A stretch of DNA of 64,000 bases from Ascaris suum (taxonomy: Eukaryota > Nematoda > Chromadorea > Rhabditida > Ascarididae): the NCBI GenBank assembly GCA_013433145.1, contig CM024174.1, positions 11,847,484-11,911,483 of the forward strand, given 5' to 3'. The translations under genes and the position numbers were made by a program. The notes beneath the pieces are model-generated. The model was given only the letters and a program-made list of their open reading frames with translations. It made no database searches and was not told the DNA's origin. Position 1 is the first letter of the stretch. Every line of letters begins with the position of its first letter. Shown here piece by piece: positions 19,594 through 30,453 of this stretch.

Positions 19594-21643
19594 AATTTCT
19601 TCTCTTTCCATCAGTTCTTAAGAGAACTCAGATGGCGAGTTTGTAATGGTTGAATGAAGTTGGTGGGTGTAAATTTTGGCTGAATACTGCAGTCTCCGAG
19701 CATTGAATTATCCTTCGTAGGCGATGCCATGGCAGCGGTGCATAGGTGAATGCCATCATTGCGAATCTTCGCATCTACCGCATATACCTCTCGGCGATGA
19801 AGCCATTGATGCGAGGGAATACGTTAAGCGTGCGCAGCAGCGCAATTCTGGGGAGAGCGTAGTTGTTGTTGCATGGCTAGTCACGGCTTGGCTGCATAGT
19901 CAGGATCACCTGAAGTTAAAGAAACAGGAGGATTCAATTGGCCTTGAGTGGAACATTTTTCAAGGATGAAACGAAGCTTCACAACTCCATCCACTTCCAT
20001 TAAGGGTGAGGTTCGAATTTCGCGGGTATTTCCAGTAATTGGGAGCGAAAGGAGAAGAGCTTTATTCGGGCTAGCATGGAGCAGTTTGGCAAGCTTCCAT
20101 TTTTTAGCCTGCGACCATGAAGGCAGCAAAGCTTTCGTGGCGTACATGATAGATTGAAATATAATCGGGCAAGCTTAGTTTATAGTAATGCAAAGGCGTC
20201 CTCACGGAATTGAATTGATATTTTAACATAACGAGTGTTTTTTAAACCTCTAAATATAAAAGGAGCCAGAAGCTTCATGTCGAAGCTATGAAGGGAACTG
20301 AGGGAAATGCCGATAGTGAAATCTTTAGATTAAGTGATATCAGCAACATTTATATAAATATGCTGCGCATTTCAATATGGGTAGAATAGTGAACGCTCCA
20401 AAATGTTGTCTCATCCTTCAAATTGAAGCTTGGGAATGATGAGGCAATCCAGATAACACAGTGATGATTATCGTACCCATTCGTACACATCCGCTCTGCT
20501 GTTGTGGATGAGTGAGTTCAATGAGCGACAAAACTGAATATTGCGTTGTAGGGTGGTTGAAGTCCTTGCTCAGTCTTCTTGGGCGAGAGATTGAGTGCTA
20601 AGGATGGCAAACCAACTTGCAACTCATGCTGCTATCCTGCTCTATTTTTCTCGTTGGTCAGGTTGATGTGTCGGATGAGTGTACGCTTTGAAACGTTTAC
20701 TATTCTCAGGGGGTGGATTATTGCATTTGGAGAATTTACGTAGTACCTATCGGCATTTTCATTATTCCCTTTGTGGTCAGAAATAGTCACTACAACTTTA
20801 TATTTAGAGGTTCATGTGGCATCGATGTGGCAACATATCACCTAATGTGCAGGTGATCGCACGTAGACTTTTTGGTTGCCAAATAATATTAGGTTAAAAG
20901 TACTTTATGCACATCTTCCCTTTAAAAAAATGTCAGAAGGGAAATTTTTTCAATATTACATGCAAGGCAAAAATTTTCGAAAGGAAGCATGTTGAAAGAA
21001 GATTTTTGACTTGGGTACGTTTGATTATCGTGGCCACCTCTTCCTCACATACGCACAGTTTAGCCAATCACAAAAAGTAGGAGCTTGCCTTCCCCTGAAG
21101 CTGATAGAATTTTTATCTGCGGACCGCCGAAAGTCTGTCTTTCATGGGGGATACCTCAGACCTTATTGGAAGTGGAACGTAGCGAATATTTTAAAATCGA
21201 TAAAAATTTATGTAGGTTTAGTAGAAAGGCTATCAGAAGTAGAACAACGTAAATGCCTCTCAGTTTACAGTTTATAGCGTTCAGTTTCCAACATTCGATG
21301 GAATTCCTGAAGGAATACTTTCTTTCATGTGGGAGAATGTGATAAGTGATAAGTGCTTATGCTTATAATGAAAAAGAAATAAGTGCTGGAAAAATTTCTT
21401 TGATGGGAGGAGGAGTTGCCATATGTGTTCCTCCTTGTTTCGTCTGCTTCAAGTGATCCTGACTATGCCGAATGTGCTAATTCTGCCCATGGAATCTATT
21501 GTATCGTTAAAAATGCTCTTCAAAGGGTTGTTGTGTTGTGCATGAGTTGACATCTTCCCTATGTTTCGGTGGAACCATCACTAAGAAGTTTATGCGAGAG
21601 GTACGAAGATCGTTAGTGGTTCGCGTTCACCTAAGCATCTCAG

Positions 21644-21794
21644 GTATGGTAACGTCGAGAAGGAGGATTCGTTGTCCGGTGATCGCCGTATTTGGTCATC
21701 GCTTACACTCGCAAACGCATTTGCCATTACAACCTCCGTTATCCCGGCTCTCAGGAGGATTGATGGAGAGAGAGGAAATTTTATTTTGGATTAG
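21644..21794 (+). CDS. Candidate terminal exon, unidentified
   Basis: After the acceptor-like AGCATCTCAG, a frame in phase 2 runs 49 codons (YGNVEKEDSLSGDRRIW, then the apolar stretch SLTLANAFAITTSVIPALRR) to a TAG. A second overlapping frame of 109 codons (21538-21867) is also open, so the reading frame is uncertain. No upstream exon with a matching phase was found and no family is recognised. Confidence 0.2.
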
Positions 21795-23110
21795 GACAGT
21801 TTCCGTGGGACCTTTCCGCGGGAGGAGAAGTGTGAGGAAAGAGCAGCTTTCGTTTAGGCTGGAATAATCTTGTTGCGGTTTTTTTGAAGATCAAATCAGA
21901 GGGCAGAATTTTCTGTTCGGAGTAATTCAGCTTGCACGGAGTGGGAGGGGGGAAGTGGGTGGGGGTAGGGTGATTATCGAGATAATAGAGCACTAATAAT
22001 CTTTTCTTTCAGTGAAATTTAGCGTCCTTTTATGAGCGGGTGGAGCAATTCTATTTCAATCTAAACGAATTGGTCGACGTTTGGTTTAAGTGGGATGGGA
22101 AATGAACTTTTTGCTCCGTACGAATTGGAAGGTAGGCATTGGATGGTAAGAGATCTTATTTTGATTGGGACCAAGTTAAACTAATCACTCAGATTGAGGA
22201 TGAAGAGGGCAAAAGCAATACTTTATGGAAATATTTGGCGGTGAGGAAAAATCTTTGTCGTTAATATTTAGTAGTTTTAAGAAGTGAAGGTTGGTATTGT
22301 GGGCAATTTTTCAGAGGATTTCTTTCGTTTTTGAAATAATTCAGGGCTCTCGAAGAAAAGGGGATAATTGAATATCCGCCGAATTTCTTCTACTGTCTTT
22401 TTGCTGCGTAGGCTCTACTGCACAGTTTTGAATAAAACTCCCTAGTGTTTTTTCTCAAAGAATTATCTCTTTTTGTAACTTCCCCACATCTCTTTGGGAA
22501 CTGAATGAAGCGTTGTAAGGTCTCTCAGTTATATGTCCTTCTCTGATGTTTGCTACAACTGCTTAATTATCTTCCAATAAATCAGCAACTATTTCATTCT
22601 GTTCCATCAAAAACATTTTGTTAGCTTGGTGGGCTGTATTATTGATTTTTTTTTCGAAAGATAAATCCCGTCGGAAATAAACTCCATCGGGATAAACTCC
22701 TAGAAAGTTTGGACTGATATTTTTGGGCGATGAGAGGTTTATTCATAGCGGTGCAGTATTTTTGAAATTCTTATAAGTGAGGCTAATGGCTTTGCACTGC
22801 AGTCACGATTGTCTCTCAGGTGAGAATTAACGTTTGTTTGACATTTTCGCTGATTGCTTTTTCCTTGCACTGCTTGATTGTAATCAGAGAGGTAGTTAAA
22901 AGCTAAGAGATGAATCCAAACTCATTTTATATTGGCTAATCTATCCATAAAGAATGGCTGTCAAGCTGCACATTCAAATGGATATCCTGATATTTGACAG
23001 AACCCTAGCATAGAAACTGTTTTAGTTTAGAACTGCATTCTGAGCAATATGCTTGTCAGACTAAGCTTCTTTTGTGGTGCAAGGAAAGATTTACTTTACT
23101 GCAGTGAGTA

Positions 23111-23689
23111 TCACGCAGCGATATTAGTGCAAAGTCGCTTGCAGAAGTGCAGTGTGATTTCTGTGGTTGAAGTTTTTATGCAAGCGATTGTTCCACTGTA
23201 AAAGAAAAGAAATTCACTCATTTTTTTAAATGGTCGGCAACAAATGCAGAATTGCTTGTGGAGGGTTCTTTGCGAAATTCGCAGAGCAAAATAACCAGAA
23301 AATTTTATCAGGAAAGAAAAGCCCTGGGTGCATATTGGTTTATAGTGACCTTGGATGGCTTCAACGATGGGTTGATACCAGCAAGTGGATGCAACAGTGG
23401 ACGAGGCAAGTTGCGAGATTCGTCGATGCAGGTCAAAGCTTTTGATCATTTCTTGAAGCGATGATTTGTGGATTGCAAATCGATTTTCGGCGAGGTTAGT
23501 GTTATTTGTGGAAAATACTAGGAAATTCCGCTCGCTATTGTTTCCTGCCTTGTGCAGAGCTGTGGTATTCCGCCAGTTTGCTATGCCGTAGGTCTCTGTA
23601 GGGAATTCCGCAAATTCCGTCGGTGCGGACGGTCCGCTGCGCTTTGCCTTGTCGCCGTAGTGGTGTGTGTGTGTGAGGTTTTTGGTCAA
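23111..23689 (-). other. 192-codon open frame without an ATG start
   Basis: This is the longest non-repeat open frame in the window. It begins with TTG, and plus-strand frames of about 70 codons are open over the same bases, so strand and coding status are uncertain. It contains scattered cysteines (ICCRPFKKM) but no recognised motif. It abuts the CpG-rich repeat. It could be an exon, a relic or a chance frame in less AT-rich DNA. Confidence 0.2.
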
Positions 23690-23815
23690 GCTGAGCGTTT
23701 TTGGATCCCGCTTCTAGCCAGCAGGGCAGCGATGGGCGCATCGCATAATGGCGTGTTGCTGCTGTGCGTTGTTTTTTGTTGTCCGCAGACGCGATGCGGG
23801 TTTGGGCGTATGCGC

Positions 23816-24260
23816 GAAATTTTGATCTGCAGTTGCGGCTTTGACCTCTGAAGTGTTCCCACTTCCTGTGAGCGAAGGGCGCGTTAGTGCATCAAGGGGT
23901 AGTTGCCACATTGTAGTTGGCGCGCTTGGCTTTTGAGCGGCCTTGTCCGCTCGAGGGAGGGGTATGCTTGAAATTTTGATCTACTTTTGATCTCTGAAGT
24001 GTTCTGACTTGTGATCGTGTGCTGCGCTAATGCAGGAAGTGTTATTGCCGTGTGGTGTTTAGTGCGTATGGCGCGAGCTGGAGGGTGTGGCATGCTTGAA
24101 ATTTTGATCTACTTTTGATCTCTGAAATGTTCTGACTTGTGATGGCATGGCGCGCTAATGCAGCAAGTGTTGATTGCCGCATGGTATCTAGTGCGTATGG
24201 CGTTCGCTCTGTGGGGGGGGGGGGGGTATGCTTCAAATTTTGATCTAGCGAGAATGAGGT
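23816..24260. repeat. CpG-rich degenerate tandem repeat, 3.3 copies of 128-154 bp
   Basis: Copies start at 23816, 23970 and 24098, with a partial one at 24234. Each opens with GAAATTTTGATCT (CAAATTTTGATCT in the last), continues with TTTGAYCTCTGAARTGTTC and ends in a GC-rich part closing with GGTATGCTT or GGCATGCTT. The third copy carries a G14 run (24213-24226). Minus-strand frames through it read as repeated peptides but change frame between copies, so it is most likely non-coding satellite-like DNA. Confidence 0.85.
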
Positions 24261-24792
24261 TTGATCTACATGTTATTGTGATTCGCCTCATGATCGCCAG
24301 GCATTTCACACCAGTCGTTCTTTTGTGCTGGATGAACTAAAGCGTGATTGATTGATATTTTTGATGGAAGCGTGTAATTGTAGTTTATTACATTATACTG
24401 GCGTATTGGTTTATTGATTTATTGATTAATTACATTGATTTAATCAGCATGCTTATACATACATAGGTTCATTTCACGCTGGGTGATACAAGTGAAGCTT
24501 TCAATTTTCATATCACCAGTGAAACCTGAAAAGTCTTCGTTGTTAATGTTTATTTAAATACATGAGGCGAAGTACAACCTTGTTAGACGCTGTTCATCAT
24601 TCTCGAAAACTTTCTGTATTCCCATTTGTGTTTGATATCTTTGCTTGATCCTTGCTGCAAATTCGATTCTGCTATTGGCGATGTGGGCTTGGCTGACGGC
24701 TTTAGTCGTGGAGCTTTGGTTCATCGTCCTTGCTAATGGTTTATATCATCGCTCAGCTATAGGGCAATCGTGCTTAACCAAACACTGTCACA

Positions 24793-25369
24793 ATGGAAAT
24801 CGACGTCAAACATTTATCTTCGATTCACAGAAAACATAGAGATGGATTTGATGATCTTTTCACGAATGATGCATATAAGCATAGGATATTGAACATTCTA
24901 ATTCCTTTAGACAGCGGCGCAAGTTATGTGTGAGTCTGCAATCTCTGATTTAGTTATTCGTTTTGTGGCTATTAATCGTATAAGTTAAATGTGCCTCGAA
25001 AATTCTTGTCTTTTGTCCTAAACCCTTAATTTTGTTTCTCAATAAAAGGTAAGTTTTCCTATGGCGACCGCGAAGGTCAGTTATCCGATGGATATGTGAA
25101 GGATATTCTTATTCGTTTTCTCGGCTGTTCCTCTCAAAATCTATGACGCGAACTTTAAAGGTTATACATTTAGAGAGAATAGATTTTTATTATGCCAAAT
25201 TCGATTCTAAAATTTCATTTTAACAACGTTGCTGCTTCGCATTTTCATAATTGGCACTCAGATGCATCGGCATCGGTATCTGATAAAACTCTAAGAGTTA
25301 TCCACAAGCAAACTATTTCTAATAATTGTTTTCAGGTCGTCGATTACGTTTAACTGCAAGATATCTTAA
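24793..25369 (+). CDS. Candidate small two-exon gene, 56 residues, unidentified
   Basis: Exon 1 (24793-24929) starts with ATG in the context CACAATGG, encodes 45 residues (MEIDVKHLSSIHRKHRDGFD, then DLFTNDAYKHRILN) and ends at a perfect GTGAGT donor in phase 2. The acceptor TTGTTTTCAG at 25335 restores frame and gives SSITFNCKIS and TAA (25336-25369). There is no signal peptide and no recognised family. Exon 1 and the splice sites look good; exon 2 is short and could be replaced by a more distant one. Confidence 0.33.
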
Positions 25370-25529
25370 AGCTTGTACTCTTTGTGAATTGATGATTATT
25401 TTAAGCAAAGAGCGCTGCATTCGGTACAAACTATAGCAGTAACAAATCTTAGGTCCTTCGATGATTGCTCATGGCAAAGATTCTTACCGATCGCTTATTA
25501 ATGCATATTAATAAATTGGCAAATGAAAT

Positions 25530-27228
25530 CTATATATGATCAAGTTGCCGCAGCTCTTCGTTGATGGTAGTGCGCAAAAATGTTGCTACGTCAAGAGGCC
25601 AAATTGTTCGATCGGTAAAGAAATAGAAGTCTGCGAGTAACTCGATATCACGAATGCTCACTGTGTGATCGAATAAATCTTCCTCGGGATGCTGGAATTT
25701 CATTTTTTTTTTTTCATAATCTTTGAAGTTTGTGTTTCTCTCCAGATGTTTTCGATGCGTGTAGCTGCCAACGATCTTTAAAACACGTGAGTTTAGTTCC
25801 ATTTTAGTGTAATAACAGGATTTTGAAAATAGCAACAATATTTTTTTCGTCGGGCTGCTCTCTTTCTCTTCCTTTTTCCATTCCGTGAATCTTTCCTGAT
25901 TACAATGTTATTTTCGTTGAACACAGCTGTAAATTTATATAGCTAAGGGTCTTATTTATTAGTGAAGCATTTCCATTCTGTTTTTGGCAGTTTTGACGAA
26001 GCATTTTCCCTGCATTTTATTTTTGTGGGAGGGGAGAGGGAGAGGGGAGGAGATTTTTCACGACTTTTATATACCATCATCGAGTTACTTTTTTCTTCAT
26101 ATTTGATTAAAATCATCGATTGCATTCACGATGAACATTTTCTTAATTTTAATGCGCCCCTCCCACTAAAGATTATATCGTTCTCAACGCATAAACTGTG
26201 TGGTTTGATGCAATCTGTGATGGATGAAACTAACAGCCCGCAATTTGAAAATGAGAAAATGAATCATAGAGATTACCAAGCAGTTGAAATCATTCTGTAG
26301 ATTGGGCAATGGAAGGGAGAGTGTCCGATTAGATTCCGGATAAACACATGATTGACCATCAAGTGCCCATTGTCCCAAATTGCTTCGCAACAGTATTACA
26401 GAAGTATGCGTCGGCTGAATGGAATCGATCCTGAAATATGTATGCGTTTTTAGTTATGAGGGTTGCGAAAAAAATTTGTTATTTGACTAATAAATTGTAT
26501 CAAGTTCGCATTTTTGAAACTGTAGTAGGAGTACCTCTGTAGAAGTGCCGATAGACATGTATATGATGCAAATAAGGAACTTTCCGAAAGGTAATAGCAT
26601 AGAAGATAAAAATACTTCCAACCTTCGGAGATGGAAACATAGACGAAAGTATAAGAGAAAAGTGAAACGTGTGATAATAGTAAGAAAAAGAGGCTGAAGT
26701 CCACAGCGCACATGATTCAGCTTTATCAGTAAATTTTGAAAGTGTTGAATGAGTGATGCACAATCATCAACCTCAACACGGGGTCGATTTTGGAATGCAA
26801 CATTGCCGTTGAATTCATTGCTGATCTAAAAATTATAGAATTCATTCAGTACGCAATGCTAATAGGGTTTCCCATAAGTCGTTCCCCCCCCCCCCCCCCC
26901 CCTATTTAGCTTCTATCTCTTTACTCGTAACGATCAGGTACTAACGAAACATAAAGACATCGTGCTACTTTTCTCATTTCCCATTTTTAGCTTCTGACCA
27001 TTTCATATTGTTGTTGTCATAACACTGAGGAGGATTTGAAATACTAATAATAGGAGTACATTTGGCGGAAATTACCTGTTGTTAATGTTGATGCTATCCA
27101 ATAGACAGTCCGAATGGTTGTCGAAAATAGGACACACATAAAGGAGTAGCCGCTTGTAATGACGACGATATTTGTCGATAAGTTGCCAAAGGTTACTCGA
27201 AGTACCTGTAAAGTTTTGCGGCAAAATG
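25530..27228 (-). CDS. ENPP-type DNA/RNA non-specific endonuclease (NUC) domain, C-terminal three exons
   Basis: Three exons join with matching phases: 27228-27076, 26430-26277 and 25691-25530 (stop TAG). The encoded 155 residues follow the end of the nuclease-like domain of ecto-nucleotide pyrophosphatases: ILPQN...NLWQLIDKY, then VCPIFDNHSD at the place of the family's SGPIFDYDYDG, QPTHTSVILL for PTHFYVVLTSC, LPLPNLQNDFNCL for LPHRxDNxxxC, and EEDLFDHTVSIRDIELLADF for the closing RVRDVELLTGLDF. Acceptors are CTTTCTTAG, ATATTTCAG and AAATTCCAG. The first exon begins inside a codon, so more exons should lie upstream, but I found none between 27.3 and 30.4 kb, where a retroelement relic sits. 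Either the 5' part is far away or the gene is truncated. Whether this domain is catalytic cannot be judged without the missing N-terminal half. Confidence 0.75.
26884..26902. repeat. Poly-C tract, 19 bp
   Basis: A pure C19 run in the intron between the first two visible nuclease-domain exons. Confidence 0.95.
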
Positions 27229-27449
27229 CTAAGAAAGAGCCGAGAATGTCCCGGTTGCACGGAAAACAATCATCTAATGGTTGCCGCACATTATAGACTC
27301 GGTCGGTATGGTAGGAAGTTTTTAAAATTTCAAGCCCTTTATCTCCAGCATTCCCTGTATAGTTAGCTCTCTTCCGATGTTTTCATTTTACATTATTGTT
27401 AAGAGATTGTTAATCAGTGCAACATGAGCGATATTGGCACCAGATTTCG

Positions 27450-28075
27450 GGAGTCTTGTGTGACCGACGAATGCCTCCGCGTCTCAGCGAAAATCTTTAC
27501 GAGCGAATCCGCCGGCGTCTCAGCGCAAATGGTGGGCAACCACAGTGCGGCATGAGCGGGTCTTTCATGCCATCGAGATGAGGATGTTAGTTTGGTGTCT
27601 ATGAGTAACAAGACATGACCACATCATGAGTGATGACATCGGACGCTACTTTCTTCCAAATATTGCATCGCGCCAATGGCTAGAAGAATGTAAGAAGCAA
27701 GGATTTGTTGGGTTGTGCATGTGAGTCGCAGCGGCTCGGATCAGTGGCACACACAACCCTGAGGCTCATTCGCCCTGTCGGCGGCCCCATGGAAGACCCA
27801 ATGCCAAGCAGTACATGGAAAAGATCGGATTAGCGCCAGAAAACGCCAAATTGAAGGAGACATTGATCCTTAGAAAATTCGGGAACCAGTGGAGGAATGA
27901 TGGTGCGGCTTCGATCGCAGTCTTCGATTACCGGCAAACTGCACGCAATAAGTTATATTGTGCGGTGTCTGCGTGCCAACCGGTAAGGGGAAACTTCCAC
28001 AAAAGTAAGGTCGCGGATTCATTTGCAATCCACATTGTAGGTGGATCGATTTGTTGTATATCCTATGGTTAACGT
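27450..28075 (+). mobile_element. Decayed non-LTR retrotransposon, reverse transcriptase C-terminal remnant
   Basis: One plus-strand frame carries the typical end of LINE-type reverse transcriptases: VFHAIEMRMLVWCL, stop, VTRHDHIMSDDIGRYF, then a WYGHV-like segment after a frameshift, and HGRPNAKQYMEKIG for the GRPKKRWMDRI motif. TGA stops occur at 27602 and 27722, and at least two frame changes are needed (RSGSDQ, VAHTTLRL and GRPNAK are in three frames), so it is inactive. The family pattern is EMRMLRW...GVTRxDxIxNxxIR...WxGHVxR...GRPxxRW. No poly-A tail or target-site duplication was identified. It sits immediately upstream of the nuclease-domain exons, in the opposite orientation, and is visibly richer in GC than its surroundings. 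Confidence 0.72.
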
Positions 28076-29265
28076 TAAACGAATGCCCACCTTGAGCCTT
28101 TTATTATCTTGCGGTAAGAACCTTTAGTGTTTGGCGTTTTTTCCATTAGTTCAGCAGACGTGGTTAGTTTGGCTTTCTAACCATTTTGATCACTTAAGAC
28201 TGCTTCTAAAGACTTGCAACTTGTTTCAGCATATTCGCACCTGCAAAGCTCACTATGAGGTATTATGTTTATGCATTTACGTATTTCTTTCTATCGGTCG
28301 GATAGTTTGAAGTCGAGAATCACTGAAGCTAAGACCAGTGAATTTGTTGACCGTAGATTGTTGACCCATGGTTATTTACGCTAAAGGTTAACTCTCGGTA
28401 TAAGTTTCAAATTGAGTCATCAGTTTTGAAAGCAATTATAAACTGATCGCGTCGTGCATTGTGGAGTCAGTTGTATTGCACGGATCTTTTGTGGAAGATC
28501 TTTAAGAACCGTCGAATAGACTAAGTTATTAATACTTTATTCCGAATATTCTATTATTTGTCGATAATTTGTGAAAGCAGCTGGTTATACGATGAACGGA
28601 CTACAAAAGTCTGCGTTGTAGCGTTCGCTCCAGTTAAGTTCATCTTCTTCATTTCGAGACTTGCTATTACTGAATTAAGAATACAAATGCATCGTAAAAT
28701 GAGCGAGAAGTATACAAGAAAGGAGCTCGTATCGCTCATTTGCATATTCGCAGACATCTCCAATTATTTTGCACATATCAACGCATTGAAGCCTCTAAGG
28801 TGAACTTGTTTGCAGCGAAGCCATTTTTCACAAGCAAATGACCTTCAGCAATGAATCGATAGCTTACTGAAAAAGACAGACACCGCTCATATGCACCCTT
28901 CTTATGTTTATGGCATATTTGTGTCAAACGCATTGCGTTTTCATGCAAATACATTTTACTATTAAGGCCTAGGATTCACTTTTCTTTTTTTGAAAACAAA
29001 AAATTCCCGTCTAAAAATTATTTTCAAACGACATTCTATCTGTCGGGGGTGTGCTTGTCACTATCAATATTACTACAAAACACTCGTTGAATATTGTGCA
29101 GTGTAAAAACGCGAACGTAATAAACTCAGTACAGTTTAAATCGATGTGATTATACATTATGTTGTATTGCTTAAATAATTGATTTTCCAATTCTCCTGAA
29201 TTCAAGAGTACTCAAGTTTCGGACCTATGACTTCATCCGCTGATTGATAGGCGGCTGTCTGTTCG

Positions 29266-29342
29266 TTTACTAAACTGCTACTACACCATAAAACGTATGT
29301 GAATATTGATAAAGTTTACTAAACTACTACACCATAAAATAT
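29266..29342. repeat. Imperfect direct duplication, offset about 48 bp
   Basis: The block TACTAAACT.CTACTACACC ATAAAA occurs twice with ATATTGATAA between and after. Short local duplication, no coding content. Confidence 0.7.
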
Positions 29343-29745
29343 TGATAATTTTCTGATGCCGATCTTTCTTTGTTACGACAAAAAGGGCAATTTTATGTGG
29401 AGCAAAACGCACACCACAAATTTTATTTATCAATGAAGCAAAAAGAACTTGGGATTTATTCAAAACATTCGTATAAAATTTTAAAAAACAAACACAAAAG
29501 AAGTAAACATAAAGTGCTCATAAATAGCAAAAAAAAAAAGCAAAAATAAAGTGAAATAGCAATGGCTTTAATAAATTTAATGCAAAACACGAATGCTATA
29601 TTGAATCGAGATATGCAAGTCATATTAAATATTGATTTAAGCTAGTTTTTCTTCGTTTCCAAAATACCTTATGCTAACGGTTATCTCATAGATTAGTGCT
29701 AAAAAACGTTTTTTTTTTTCATGCGGAAAAATTTAATGCAAATGA

Positions 29746-30342
29746 AAGAATATACACAAATGGTGCTATCGTGTAAAACAACCAAAGAGGCGCTATGAAT
29801 CAACAAACATTTCAATTACATACATAGCTGACAATGATGAAGTCTCAATATTGAATGAAAATTGTATTTTCCCACTAATCGTCCTCATTCAGTCACTACA
29901 CCCATATTTGGCATCTCATCCAAGATGGAGCAGTTATCGAATTTCAGTTTTCTCATACCTTAACTCCAGCAATCTCGGAAGCATTTCAGAATTCAGGGAT
30001 AAAACGGAAAAACTCCAAAGTTTTGACCTTCTCCCTGACGCATCAAATTTATATATGAAGGTCGACCCAGGAAAAGAAAGCGAACGGTACGGGTTACCCT
30101 TGGTCTCACATCTTTCTAACGTTGGAAGTGCTTCGGATGTTAGTAATAACGTCACGTGGTACAAAAACGGTTATTTCACATTTGCGATCAACGCCAAAAC
30201 GATGCTTAAGAATGCATTAACTGTAGACTGTCAATGTTCATCAACGCGGTACACAATGGGGGCTGTACTGAAAAAACAAGAATACGCTACCAGAATCGAA
30301 ATTGGCAAAAACTTTAAAACTGACAACTCTGAATGTATTTGA
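29746..30342 (+). CDS. Hypothetical open frame, about 198 codons
   Basis: A single plus-strand frame is open from after a TGA at 29743 to TGA at 30342. The first in-frame ATG is late (residue MKVDPG at about 30055), so if real the N-terminus must come from splicing; ATTCAG before TCACTACACC (about 29894) is a possible acceptor. Codon use in the second half is coding-like. It reads SFDLLPDASNLYMKVDPGKE, then NNVTWYKNGYFTFAINAKTM with a glycosylation sequon, then CQCSSTRYTMGAVLKK. No family is recognised. It converges with the minus-strand gene ending at 30454, about 110 bp away. Confidence 0.35.
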   Translation, partial: KNIHKWCYRVKQPKRRYESTNISITYIADNDEVSILNENCIFPLIVLIQSLHPYLASHPRWSSYRISVFSYLNSSNLGSISEFRDKTEKLQSFDLLPDASNLYMKVDPGKESERYGLPLVSHLSNVGSASDVSNNVTWYKNGYFTFAINAKTMLKNALTVDCQCSSTRYTMGAVLKKQEYATRIEIGKNFKTDNSECI

Positions 30343-30453
30343 TTTACGAACCGAAATCTTTAGAAATACTATGATACCGTGACCGGAATCGAAGAAAATT
30401 CAGTAGTTCTGGAATCGGATTTCTGATTTAGCACTAAAGTGTACTGTCAACGC

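Noticed and set aside
23998..24236. Repeated peptide in minus-strand frames
   Set aside because: It reflects the underlying DNA tandem repeat; frame is not maintained between copies.
26450..26763. Three overlapping minus-strand frames between nuclease exons
   Set aside because: They are T-rich intron sequence; the flanking exons join exactly in phase without them.
29851..30000. Resemblance of PRWSSYRISV to the ENPP motif MPLWSSYTV
   Set aside because: It is on the opposite strand from the nuclease exons and the following residues do not match the family.
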